Of a DNA stretch of 64,000 nt, positions 19,485-28,351 are shown piece by piece (within the stretch, counting starts at the first letter, position 1; every line of letters begins with the position of its first letter). This DNA comes from Haloarcula sp. CBA1127 (GTDB lineage: Archaea; Halobacteriota; Halobacteria; Halobacteriales; Haloarculaceae): assembly GCF_001485575.1 (NCBI RefSeq), contig NZ_BCNB01000006.1:1984001-2048000 (forward strand), read 5' to 3'. The position numbers and the translations under genes were made by a program. The notes under the pieces were generated by a model. That model was not told where the DNA came from, did no database searches, and worked only from the letters and a program-made list of their open reading frames with translations.

Positions 19485-20531
19485 ATGAAATTACTGGTGG
19501 TCTCTCACGAATATCCGCCATATATCCTCGGTGGCATTTCTTATCATCTGGAGAATTTATATAACGAAATTGCTGAGTTGGGACACGAAATCACAATAAT
19601 TGCGGGTAAATGTATCGAATCAAAGAACAAAAATAAATATGGCACGAACAGTAATATAACAGTGGAGCGCCTTTTTTATCCATCGATACGTGGATACCAT
19701 CTGCAATTTCCATCCTTAGTTTATAGAAAACTTAAAAATATAGATACAATGAAATATGATGTCTTATTAACTCATTTAGACTTGCCATTTAGTGTAAATA
19801 TACCGAAGATCACAAAAAAGCACGATTGTAGACATATTTCTCGAAGGTTTATGAAGAGAGAACAGTCTAAACCTGTAAACTTATTAGATAAACTCATAAA
19901 TCCAACAAGACAGTGGGTTTCTCAAAAATCGCTTAAAACTTCTGACCATATTGTTTATAATAGTAGTCTCACAAAGAAATTGTGGGAAGATAAATATCCA
20001 ATCGAGTGCTCGACAAATGTCATCTATAATGGGGTGGATACTGATGTCTTCGAACCTAAAACTAAAGAAGATGTAGAAAGCGATTATTTATTATTCGTCG
20101 GAAATGAAGAAAGAAAGGGGAAATCAAAAATAATAGACTTTTCGGAGTCATCTGAATATCCGATATATATCGTTGGTCCCGATGACATCGATGCACCGAA
20201 TATTAAAGCATTGGGAAGATTGTCGCAAAGGAATCTCGCTAAGTATTATCGCAATGCGATTGCAACTCTCCATCCTGCCAATTTTGAAGCATTCGGTAAT
20301 GTAATTCTCGAATCATTAGCCTGTGGAACTCCTGTAGTCGTTAGTGATAATTGTGGTGCCGCTGAAATTATAGATGATAGCTGTGGGAGGATTACTGAAG
20401 ATTTACATACTGGGGTTGAGGAAGTTAAAAACTTAGATCAAGATAATTGCGTTAAAATTGCGGAGAGTTATTCTTGGGAGAATGTAGCAAAAGAAACGAT
20501 AGCGAGTGTAAATAAATGTTCCCATAGGTGA
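19485..20531 (+). CDS. AT-rich glycosyltransferase family 4 gene
   Basis: The 348-residue GT4 starts MKLLVVSHEYPPYILGGISY. It keeps LLFVGNEERKGKSKIIDF, then HPANFEAFGNVILESLACG, which is the E-x7-E donor site with both glutamates. The gene is strikingly AT-rich and uses codons such as ATA, TTA and AAA that the flanking conserved genes avoid. This is the lowest-GC long gene in the window and a strong sign of recent transfer. It is transcribed divergently from the 18146/17001 pair. The probable role is sugar addition to a surface glycan or lipid-linked oligosaccharide. Confidence 0.9.
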   Translation: MKLLVVSHEYPPYILGGISYHLENLYNEIAELGHEITIIAGKCIESKNKNKYGTNSNITVERLFYPSIRGYHLQFPSLVYRKLKNIDTMKYDVLLTHLDLPFSVNIPKITKKHDCRHISRRFMKREQSKPVNLLDKLINPTRQWVSQKSLKTSDHIVYNSSLTKKLWEDKYPIECSTNVIYNGVDTDVFEPKTKEDVESDYLLFVGNEERKGKSKIIDFSESSEYPIYIVGPDDIDAPNIKALGRLSQRNLAKYYRNAIATLHPANFEAFGNVILESLACGTPVVVSDNCGAAEIIDDSCGRITEDLHTGVEEVKNLDQDNCVKIAESYSWENVAKETIASVNKCSHR

Positions 20532-20967
20532 ATCATAACTTTTCATTTTCCAGCCGCTAAGTGTAGACGAACTCATTCAGATGCCTATGAAATTTCATGT
20601 CGGTTTCTGCGCAGTACACTAAATACAATCAAAGGTAACTATAGCCGAACTATTCATCTGTAGGACTCGGAGTCTGCGCTATTAGCTGATATCAAATATA
20701 GATTGTCAGTGAAATTAGGCGCTCAAAACAGATTCGACCTGTTAGATAAGTCGATCAAAAGGCGTTAATTACTACGGTTCATTGATGGCTCGTTTCAACC
20801 TAGCGAACTTCGAGGCGTTCGGAAAGTATTCTTAAATCACTCGTATGTGGTCTCTCGGTCGGTAACAGAACGGTTCGGCTGCTTTCGCGTAATCCGTGAG
20901 CGAGAAAATTGCCCCGACCACGTGGAACGAGTCAGGACGATTGCAAAGGACGGTACTATAGTAAACT
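20532..20967. other. 436-bp region with possible gene debris
   Basis: No complete gene is supported. A plus-strand frame is open from 20769 to a stop at 21011-21013 (about 80 codons, ending in SGEQYRSSRTQ) but has no ATG and overlaps the end of the minus-strand 20968 gene. Another frame at 20785-20835 reads A-N-F-E-A-F-G, identical to seven residues of the GT4 donor motif in the 19485 gene, then stops. This may be residue of a lost glycosyltransferase or chance. Confidence 0.3.
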
Positions 20968-22515
20968 TCACCGACAAGTCTGGAGAGCAATATCGTTCGA
21001 GTCGAACACAATAGATTCATTCATTGGACGGGGGTCTCCCGACTCCTTTCGCCAAGACTTCAGTTGGCAATCAGCAAATTCATTGTTCGTATAAGAGATG
21101 AATTCTATACCGTTTGAAACCCATAGCCCGCTCTCATAGGCGATGATAGGCCCATCCGTATATTGGCCCGCCCAGGCCGACGCTTCAAACTGGGCAGGGG
21201 TATAATGTCCCTCTCCAGTAGTTGTTGTGTCGATATCGGAGTACATAACGACAGGAGGTATTGCGGCCAGTTGTGTCGCTACAATGAAGATGGAGGCCAA
21301 AATGACCACATAATGCCGTTTGGGTTTTTTCAACCACAGGACTGGGGTAGCCACTCCAATCAATAGGAAAAACCAGTGGATAAGAAGACGACCAGGATCA
21401 AGCGGGATCAAGCGGCCAGCAAATAGTGTTACCGCATATACTCCACCAATAACACCAGCAGCTGCTGACCATCCAAGCACCCAATCGGACTGAGATCTTC
21501 GGTTTAGAACCCGATAGGCGACCAGCAAACAAAGTCCAGCGATTGCCAAGATCGACATTCTTGATATAAGTTTGAGTTGAGTCAGTACTGGAGAGGACAC
21601 CCCTCCTTTTACGGCAAGGGTGTCACCCATTATCAGTCCCTTGACTAGATATACAACAAGACCCGAGGTAGTTTGGCTGCCACCCCAAATTAGCAACCAA
21701 CACAAGAGCAGCGATGCCAACGAGGTCGGCAGAAACAATTTCGGTGGCTTGGATGTCGGCTGGAGACGGCGCAGAGGCTGCTTTTGCAGGAGAAGGGGAA
21801 TAAACAGCCAGAATCCAAGAATCAGGAGTAATAACAGGGAGAATACGTGGTGAGTCAGGACGAGTACCAGCAAAAAAAGTAGGAGGAGATATCTCTGCCG
21901 CCTATCACCAAGTGTGAATAACACGAGCAGAACGACTGCAAACAACGGTACAGCCAGGAATTCGTCGATGAACTTGATCTCAAACAAATAAATCAGACGA
22001 ACGCTTGAGAAAAGGGTAGCCGCAACAAATGCGACTCGATCAGCGTAAACGCGGCGGAATGCTAAATAGATGATAGGAATAGCCGTTAAAGAGAGCAGCG
22101 GAATGTACTTCGCCAGCGGATTGGGGCCCAAACCCAGAACGGCTTCCATGGCTGAATAGAAAGCATACATACCAGGGAAGGAGAGTTCCGATAACATTTG
22201 ACTAATCGCCCCGTGCTGAAACTGCGACAACGCAGGTAATGTGTGGATGTACGGATCGTGCCCGTACAATCCAAGTTCAACTGGATCGAGGACTAACAAA
22301 GATGGGAGGAGAGGAGTCGCAACAAGCAATCCTAATTTGGATGGAGTTGAGAGGAGCCCATAGCAAATTGCGGTGATTGGGATGATATATAATAGAATTA
22401 TCAGAACGTAATTAATCGCCGTACTATCTGGGCGAACAATCCCAAATCCAAATGTCGCTCCAAGAGTCCACAGAAGGGAATAAACAATGAGTACCGACTT
22501 CTCCGCTCTGTTCAT
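20968..22515 (-). CDS. Polytopic GT-C-like membrane glycosyltransferase
   Basis: The 515-residue integral membrane protein has many hydrophobic helices over residues 5-410 and a soluble C-terminal tail. An early loop carries GLYGHDPYIHTLPALSQF; an acidic-x-acidic or DP-x-H motif after the second or third helix is typical of GT-C enzymes that use dolichyl-phosphate sugars on the outer face. The tail ends VFDSNDIALQTCR, resembling the short final beta strand of haloarchaeal relatives (compare NQVYDSGQHGIIWK in the 61021 gene), so it is probably complete. It is divergent from the 22671 enzyme. The sugar is unknown. Confidence 0.75.
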   Translation of the reverse strand: MNRAEKSVLIVYSLLWTLGATFGFGIVRPDSTAINYVLIILLYIIPITAICYGLLSTPSKLGLLVATPLLPSLLVLDPVELGLYGHDPYIHTLPALSQFQHGAISQMLSELSFPGMYAFYSAMEAVLGLGPNPLAKYIPLLSLTAIPIIYLAFRRVYADRVAFVAATLFSSVRLIYLFEIKFIDEFLAVPLFAVVLLVLFTLGDRRQRYLLLLFLLVLVLTHHVFSLLLLLILGFWLFIPLLLQKQPLRRLQPTSKPPKLFLPTSLASLLLCWLLIWGGSQTTSGLVVYLVKGLIMGDTLAVKGGVSSPVLTQLKLISRMSILAIAGLCLLVAYRVLNRRSQSDWVLGWSAAAGVIGGVYAVTLFAGRLIPLDPGRLLIHWFFLLIGVATPVLWLKKPKRHYVVILASIFIVATQLAAIPPVVMYSDIDTTTTGEGHYTPAQFEASAWAGQYTDGPIIAYESGLWVSNGIEFISYTNNEFADCQLKSWRKESGDPRPMNESIVFDSNDIALQTCR

Positions 22516-22670
22516 GTAAGTAATGTCTCACCGTCTCACCTGTCATAAGTGCTTCTAATTTTGCGGCTAATAATCACCGATTCATAGATGATAGTGAACA
22601 AATCAAGCTTCCGTTACATAACCCAGGCGAAATGAAAGATGGTATAAATGACTAAGTCGAGGTATTGAAT

Positions 22671-23966
22671 ATGACTGTCGAGGGGTTGATGAAAGTTGCT
22701 TCCCCGTTTTATAACAAATTCCGGGAATTAAGGGCGAACATACAGCATAGACCCCCCAGAGTAAATGTGAATCGGCGTTCTGACGCACCCGACCACGTAC
22801 TCATCATTATCGTAGATGCGCTTCGACCGGACCAGGTGCCAGATATTGATGGTTTTTCCACGTCAGAAGTGATAACTCCCGGTACATGGACCTATCCGGC
22901 AGTTACCAGCATCCATTCGGGCGAATACCCACATGAACACGGAGCTGTAGTTCACACGAACTCGGAAGATGAGACGTTCGCCACGCCAGAGCAGGCCCAG
23001 CCGGAGCATACGATTCCAGAGATTGCCGAGGCCGCTGGGTACGACACTTATGGCGGATTCGCCTTCGTCCAACCGTTTTTAGCAACAGAAACTTGGTACC
23101 AGACCCACAGAGTGTTCCAAGATTCGAAAGCATCCACGGTTCTTGAAGATTACCGAAAGTGGCGTACAGGGCGGGAATTAACATTTGGATACGTTCATCT
23201 CAGCGACCTCCATATCCCCGTCAACCCCCCAGACGAATATATCGAGAAATTTAACGTCAACACCGATATCTATGATCTTGATGGATTTGGGGGCTATATG
23301 GATAATTACGATCCGGATGATTCAGAGGCGGTCCATTTCCGGAAACACAGGCTAAGATTATCATCCGCTGCATTCGATTACGTCACTGACTGCATCCAAT
23401 CACTATGTGACGAGATAATGTCAGATACTCTAATCACAGTAACTGGCGACCATGGTGAAGCGCTTTACGAACATCCAGAGGTGGACCGGAAATTCACCGA
23501 CTCGCGGCCAAATTACGGTGTTGGGCATGGAGGTACTCCATTTGATAAAGTAGCACGTGTCCCAGTCGCGGTTTCGGACGACCGTATTTGTCCAATCGGT
23601 GGCGTGGGGAGTCATGTTGATCTAGCACCTACTCTCGCAAATGAAATCATCGGAGATAACCCATTTACCAAGTGCGAGTGGCAGGATGAGATCCCAAATG
23701 ACCGTATAGCCATCTGTGAGGCTTCCAGATATGGCGCTGAACGAAAAGCAGCCTACATGGAGATGAATAAGATTATTTGTTCAAAAAAGGACGACGTTAC
23801 GTTGACAGGTGTAGTCGAACACGACGGAGAGAATTTTAAACCAATACCAGAGGAAAAACGAGAAGCGCTGGTTGAATCTTTGCCAGACTTCTGGGACATA
23901 TCTGACTCCCCAGTGGCAGAGAATCGGCTTATCGAAGACCAGCTCAAAGCACTGGGGTACAAGTGA
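22671..23966 (+). CDS. Alkaline phosphatase/sulfatase-superfamily enzyme
   Basis: ATG at 22671 (MTVEGLMKVA) is preferred to a TTG six bases earlier, giving 431 residues. Metal-site motifs are clear: IIIVDALRPDQV near the N-terminus, VTGDHGEALYEHPE and GVGHGGTPFDKVARVP. The nucleophile position reads GTWTYPAVTSIHSGEY. It lacks the Cys/Ser-x-Pro-x-Arg of formylglycine sulfatases and offers a Thr instead, as in phosphodiesterases or phosphoglycerol transferases. The reaction is therefore more likely phosphoryl or phosphoglycerol transfer or hydrolysis on a glycan. No signal peptide is visible, so it would act in the cytosol. Confidence 0.8.
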   Translation: MTVEGLMKVASPFYNKFRELRANIQHRPPRVNVNRRSDAPDHVLIIIVDALRPDQVPDIDGFSTSEVITPGTWTYPAVTSIHSGEYPHEHGAVVHTNSEDETFATPEQAQPEHTIPEIAEAAGYDTYGGFAFVQPFLATETWYQTHRVFQDSKASTVLEDYRKWRTGRELTFGYVHLSDLHIPVNPPDEYIEKFNVNTDIYDLDGFGGYMDNYDPDDSEAVHFRKHRLRLSSAAFDYVTDCIQSLCDEIMSDTLITVTGDHGEALYEHPEVDRKFTDSRPNYGVGHGGTPFDKVARVPVAVSDDRICPIGGVGSHVDLAPTLANEIIGDNPFTKCEWQDEIPNDRIAICEASRYGAERKAAYMEMNKIICSKKDDVTLTGVVEHDGENFKPIPEEKREALVESLPDFWDISDSPVAENRLIEDQLKALGYK

Positions 23967-24085
23967 TAGGTCCTGTTCGGAGAGATCACATTATTGCGTT
24001 TGCATTATCCGAAGTCTGGACTACCCCTAGAATGGAAAAGTTCCCCAAGGGTAATATATTTTAGATACCGCTTCAAAACGCGGGT

Positions 24086-25168
24086 ATGCGTGTTCTCATC
24101 GTTACTCCCGACTATCCGCCACCACCTGGGGGAATACAGACTTTGGTCCAGAATCTCGAAGAGGGGCTTAAAAATGTCGGCCACACACCAAACATCGTTC
24201 AGATAGACCCACGGGAATACAGCTCGACTCTCGAAGATGCGATACCGACACGACGGACGCTTGATGCGATTAAGATACGCGCTCCACATTTCTATCGATA
24301 TTTCAATACCGTGCACCGTCGGACATGTGAAGCCATTGAGGAACACAACCCGGATGTCGTTCATGCTGCACATATCCGGGTTTGGCCAGCACTACAGGCC
24401 GCAACTGAACACGGACTCCCTTCAGTGGTGACTGCACATGCCCTCGAATTAGGGGATAGGCCGCTCGCTTCAGTTGCGTTTGAGGAGGCGACAGCAGTCC
24501 ACGCTGTGAGTGAGTTCACCGGCTCGGTGATCGAACACGACCATGGCATCTCTCCAGACGAAATCATTCATCCGTCGATAGACATCGATTGTTATGCACC
24601 CTCTGACGATGGTTCAGGCATCGGTACGGACAGTATTTTCACTATCTCAAGACTTGTGGGGCGAAAAAATATTGATACAATAGTGGACGCGTGGAAACGA
24701 CTTGACCACGAGAGGAGAGGGGATCGTACCCTCGATATCGCTGGGACTGGTCCGGACTACGACACACTGGAGGCAATGACAGAAGATATAGACAGTGTCC
24801 GAATGCTCGGCCGAATTAGCGAATCCAGGAAGATAGAGCGGCTACAGAACGCTGACCTGTTTGTCTTACCAGCAGGCGGGGTGAATTACGATGTCGAAGG
24901 GTTCGGAATTGTATACATTGAGGCCCAAGCAGCCGGCACACCAGTCATCGGATCATCAGTCGGTGGCGTGCCCGAGGCGGTCGGTGACGGTGGAATGCTG
25001 CTCAACGACGAAACGAACCCCGATGAACTCGCAGTGAAAATCGCCGATTTCCTCTCAAACAGCGAGAAACTTGAACAGTACTCTGCAGAGGCTCAGCGCA
25101 GAGTTGAGGCGTTCGATCTTAACCCAATTGCTGTACAGTATGTTGACTTATACGAACATATCTTGTAG
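24086..25168 (+). CDS. Glycosyltransferase family 4 (360 aa)
   Basis: This GT-B retaining enzyme begins MRVLIVTPDYPPPPGGIQTL with the glycine-rich acceptor-side loop. The donor half has FTISRLVGRKNIDTIVDAWK, LDIAGTGPDYDTLE and EGFGIVYIEAQAAGTPVIGS with both glutamates of E-x7-E. It lies 120 bases after the phosphatase-superfamily gene and about 100 bases before the pyruvyl transferase gene, all on the plus strand, suggesting co-transcription for one glycan. A TATA-like stretch (GTAATATATTTTAG, about 24050-24063) precedes it, so it may also have its own promoter. Confidence 0.92.
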   Translation: MRVLIVTPDYPPPPGGIQTLVQNLEEGLKNVGHTPNIVQIDPREYSSTLEDAIPTRRTLDAIKIRAPHFYRYFNTVHRRTCEAIEEHNPDVVHAAHIRVWPALQAATEHGLPSVVTAHALELGDRPLASVAFEEATAVHAVSEFTGSVIEHDHGISPDEIIHPSIDIDCYAPSDDGSGIGTDSIFTISRLVGRKNIDTIVDAWKRLDHERRGDRTLDIAGTGPDYDTLEAMTEDIDSVRMLGRISESRKIERLQNADLFVLPAGGVNYDVEGFGIVYIEAQAAGTPVIGSSVGGVPEAVGDGGMLLNDETNPDELAVKIADFLSNSEKLEQYSAEAQRRVEAFDLNPIAVQYVDLYEHIL

Positions 25169-25270
25169 TTTCAGGCCACTCATTATTTGACATCTACGGA
25201 GTTGCTTTCACTCGCCGGATTTTGCGACGTTCTCACAATCGTTATACGATTCTACGCCGACCATTCAAAT

Positions 25271-26299
25271 ATGCAAGGAAGCAGAAAAATTCTCAAGGGT
25301 ATCAAAAACCCAGAGGCTATTCCACCCGCCGTCAAACAGGTAATAAAAAGAAATATCCCTCACGACGTGGGAGTACAGGGAAGCTACCGCACGGGGAATA
25401 TCGGGGACCGGGCACTTGGCGAGATATTCAAATCGAATCTGAAAACCAACGGGTATCGAACATATCTCTTCGACAAGAATATTCAACAGAGCAATACTTC
25501 AATTCGAATCTTAGGGGGGGGAGGTGTTCTCCATGATTGGTACGGCACAGAACATTTGCAGAAACGACTCAACTATGTGATAAGCGGTGAGCGTGGATTC
25601 ATCATCGGAGTTGGTGCGCCAGGCTTTCACTCTGAGACAGCTCGCTCTCTTATCTCGGAGATGCTGCCCCAGATAGAGATGATAACAGTCCGTGATGAAC
25701 GGGCAAAAAACAATATCCAGCGTATTTGTGATGTTGATGTAACTGTAACTGCTTGCCCGGCATTCCTTTATGATGATCCAAATCTGGAAACGTCAGAGAA
25801 AACAGGTGTAAATTTTAGACCGTATTTTGACGAAAAGGAAGATATGTCGGACGAGGTCTTGAAGAATTATTTCGGATACGAAGACCTGAAGAAGGCGACA
25901 GAACGGTACATCGCTAACGCACGGAACATCTGCGGTCAACTCGAAAATCCGGTATTCATTCCATTTCAGGCGGGAGATGAGGAGTTTGCTCGCAAGTACT
26001 TGGATATCCCTATCCTTGAGCATAAGTTCTCGGTCAAAGAGACACTCAATCGTATTAGCCGCATGAAACGAATGGTTACAACACGCTACCACTCGCTAGT
26101 CTTTGCGGCTACTTGTGGAAAACCCGTCCTACCCTTAGCTTATGAGCCGAAGGTAGAAGCTATCGCTAACCGGCTGGATGTGCCAGCGTACAAGCCTCAC
26201 AAAGAGATTTCGTTCGAATTCACTCCCGTGTCGAACGTCAACTCGATACGGAAATCGGCACGTCAGAATTTTGAGCTACTTTACGAACACCTGGAATGA
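25271..26299 (+). CDS. Polysaccharide pyruvyl transferase family protein
   Basis: The start at ATG 25271 (MQGSRKILKGIKN) is chosen over an in-frame TTG 84 bases earlier, giving 342 residues. Hallmarks are GSYRTGNIGDRALGEIF near the N-terminus (the conserved GxxNxGD loop), ILGGGGVLHDWYG, then IIGVGAPGFHSE and, near the C-terminus, TTRYHSLVFAATCGKPVLPL. These place it in the family that adds ketal-linked pyruvate from phosphoenolpyruvate to polysaccharide sugars (CsaB, WcaK). Pyruvylation adds negative charge to surface glycans. It follows the 24086 GT on the same strand. Confidence 0.88.
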   Translation: MQGSRKILKGIKNPEAIPPAVKQVIKRNIPHDVGVQGSYRTGNIGDRALGEIFKSNLKTNGYRTYLFDKNIQQSNTSIRILGGGGVLHDWYGTEHLQKRLNYVISGERGFIIGVGAPGFHSETARSLISEMLPQIEMITVRDERAKNNIQRICDVDVTVTACPAFLYDDPNLETSEKTGVNFRPYFDEKEDMSDEVLKNYFGYEDLKKATERYIANARNICGQLENPVFIPFQAGDEEFARKYLDIPILEHKFSVKETLNRISRMKRMVTTRYHSLVFAATCGKPVLPLAYEPKVEAIANRLDVPAYKPHKEISFEFTPVSNVNSIRKSARQNFELLYEHLE

Positions 26300-26428
26300 C
26301 ACCGGTTATCGCAGAAGACCTGTGACGTCAATATCATGCTGTATCCACATTCAATTAGATTGGAAGGCGCTTGAATATACCTTTCCCAAACGCGTGTAGA
26401 AGAGATGAATCCACAATAGTTAATCACG

Positions 26429-27889
26429 CTACAGATAGTCGATCCTCGCTTTCAGATGGTCTTCTATCGTTGATTTGGGAATATACCCTGCATAGAAATT
26501 CACACCGGAGAAAATGAAAAAACCAACTGCTGGGAACACGGCGAGCGTTACTAACGGAGAAAAGTTGGAGATATCCACTATAATGGCAAAAACACCGAAG
26601 AAGATGGCCTGAACGAGAATCAGTCTAGATACCCATCGGAGCGAGACAAGGTCGAACGGCGACTGGATCCAGATAGTAACATTACCGAAGAAGATAGCGA
26701 TGTATGAGATCGTCGTCCCGATTCCCGCGCCAAGAATACCATATCTCGGAATGAGCAAAACATTAAGTACGACGTTGATAATGAGTCCGCCGAAGGTGAC
26801 GAGTTCGCTTTCTTTGACGAAGCCTGTCGCTTGAAGAACTGGAACGACAGTTCGGCTGATACCCAGGAAGAACGTACCTAGAATGAGTAGTTTGAGGGTC
26901 AATGCTGCGCTCGTATATTCACCTCCGAAGTAGATTGCAAGGAACGGTTCAGAAAGAACGAACAGGCCACCACCAAACAGTGTAAGCGACAGTATCCCGT
27001 ATTTAATTCCCAACCTGATATTACGGTTAATCTCCTCGATGTTGTCTTCCGCCCAGAGACTCGCGCTCCGTTGGAGGAAGGCTAGCTGTATGACCGATGG
27101 AACGAACCATATCATTTCGGCTGGCACGATAGCACTCTGATAGAGGGCTGTCGAAATGCCCCCACGAAATGTCGCCACTAGCATAATATCCGCTTTGTAC
27201 AGCAGCGTCGCGCTTAACCCCCCAATTAGTTGGAATCCGCCGTACTGCGCTATCTCCCGTGCATACGTGTGGAGTTGCTGGCTTCCGCTAATTGAAAACG
27301 ATGAATATTTAAACAGAATGAAAATGGCTATGATGCCTAGAATAATAAACGAAAGTGCGTAACTAATGAACACGCCGACTACGTCGTAGCCAACGTACGC
27401 CAGTATTAATGCTAGAATCGTGTACAGTAGCCGACGAGATATATTGAGTACCTCGCCGACCGATTCCCGCTGAAACCCATAGAATGCTCCCCTCACAGTC
27501 GTGAATATATTCGTGAACAGAAGGGCTGTTGCCAGAATCCAGACGAAGGGAGCGTACCGAGATGGAACCAGACCACTCTGAATAACCGCAGCGATGACCA
27601 CTGTAGCCAGCACAGCATACAGAATGCAAATTACCAACGCTGTCGATATGACCGACGAAACCGCAGCAGTGTTGCTGTTGTTCTCGGCGACAAATTTACG
27701 CGTAGCATCGAATAACCCACCTTTCGAAAGCAAGGTTATGACACTGAACCCCGCAAGAACACTCGCATAGAGGCCGTAGTCCGACTGAGAAATAATTCGA
27801 ACGAGAATTGGAGTGAAAACCAGACTGATTAGTAACCCGACTAATTTCCCTGAGAATATAGAGAATATGGAACGTAATAGTGAACCCAT
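26429..27889 (-). CDS. Wzx/RfbX-type polysaccharide flippase
   Basis: The 486-residue protein is hydrophobic throughout, about a dozen or more helices, starting MGSLLRSIFSIFSGKLVGLL. The N-terminal amphipathic G-K-L-V-G region, the repeated two-bundle layout and NVVLNVLLIPRYGILGAGIG near residue 380 are diagnostic of MATE/MVF-superfamily oligosaccharide flippases. It would move a lipid-linked glycan across the membrane, so it is the exporter for the neighbouring glycosyltransferases. It is convergent with the pyruvyl transferase. Immediately upstream on its strand lies a relic of a sugar nucleotidylyltransferase (27922-28124). Confidence 0.9.
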   Translation of the reverse strand: MGSLLRSIFSIFSGKLVGLLISLVFTPILVRIISQSDYGLYASVLAGFSVITLLSKGGLFDATRKFVAENNSNTAAVSSVISTALVICILYAVLATVVIAAVIQSGLVPSRYAPFVWILATALLFTNIFTTVRGAFYGFQRESVGEVLNISRRLLYTILALILAYVGYDVVGVFISYALSFIILGIIAIFILFKYSSFSISGSQQLHTYAREIAQYGGFQLIGGLSATLLYKADIMLVATFRGGISTALYQSAIVPAEMIWFVPSVIQLAFLQRSASLWAEDNIEEINRNIRLGIKYGILSLTLFGGGLFVLSEPFLAIYFGGEYTSAALTLKLLILGTFFLGISRTVVPVLQATGFVKESELVTFGGLIINVVLNVLLIPRYGILGAGIGTTISYIAIFFGNVTIWIQSPFDLVSLRWVSRLILVQAIFFGVFAIIVDISNFSPLVTLAVFPAVGFFIFSGVNFYAGYIPKSTIEDHLKARIDYL

Positions 27890-27921
27890 ATTGACTGTGA
27901 GATGATAATTGCCATGAGGAC

Positions 27922-28124
27922 TTAGTTATCACGAATGCGGGGCGACGACAGACTATTGTACAGAGATTCAGTAGCTATTTCCGACTCGATAACACTCTGA
28001 AGCCGCTTTTCAGGATAATCTATGTTAGTCCGTAACCCTCAAGCCCAACGGCACCGATATTTTGATCACTCTGTATTAGTACATCGACAGCCTCGCTGAT
28101 TTCATACCCACCGCGGTTTGGCGG
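27922..28124 (-). pseudogene. C-terminal relic of a sugar-1-phosphate nucleotidylyltransferase
   Basis: Two adjoining minus-strand frames add up to one protein tail. From 28124 the frame reads PPNRGGYEISEAVDVLIQ and on to LEGYGLT before a stop at 28020-28022. A second frame continues NIDYPEKRLQSVIESEIA to a stop at 27922-27924. RGGYEIS-EAVDVLI and then EGY/YPEKRLQ match the end of glucose-1-phosphate thymidylyl/uridylyltransferases of the RmlA/AglF type (R-G-E-Y-E-I-T-D-A ... E-G-W ... Y-P-E-D). At least one frameshift is needed, and the N-terminal 200 or so residues are gone, cut at 28125 where transposon debris begins. The flippase follows 33 bases downstream. Confidence 0.7.
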
Positions 28125-28195
28125 CTAAACCAATTGAGACGTATAGATAGCCGAACTAAACGTATCGATCTTCTGTAACTATCGTATTCCGATAA

Positions 28196-28351
28196 GCTGA
28201 TTCCATGCGAAGCTGAACGATCGAAGCAAATCGTCGGCTGTTTCTGCTTTAGCGTGGCTAAACCATCGTGTTCAGATTAGCTGATTCCATGCGAAGCTGA
28301 ACGATCGAAGCAAATCGTCGGCTGTTTCTGCTTTAGCGTGGCTAAACCATC
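28196..28351. repeat. 84-bp tandem repeats of an IS6 transposase 3' end
   Basis: A unit starting GCTGATTCCATGCGAAGCTG begins at 28196 and again at 28280, and in diverged form at 28364, where it is the real 3' end of the intact transposase. Units one and two are virtually identical over 84 bases. On the minus strand each encodes F-S-H-A-K-A-E-T-A-D-D-L-L-R-S-F-S-F-A-W-N-Q-L, the end of an IS6 transposase variant. The string GGCTAAACCA recurs at 28123, 28256 and 28340. This looks like repeated insertion or unequal exchange at one element end. Confidence 0.85.
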
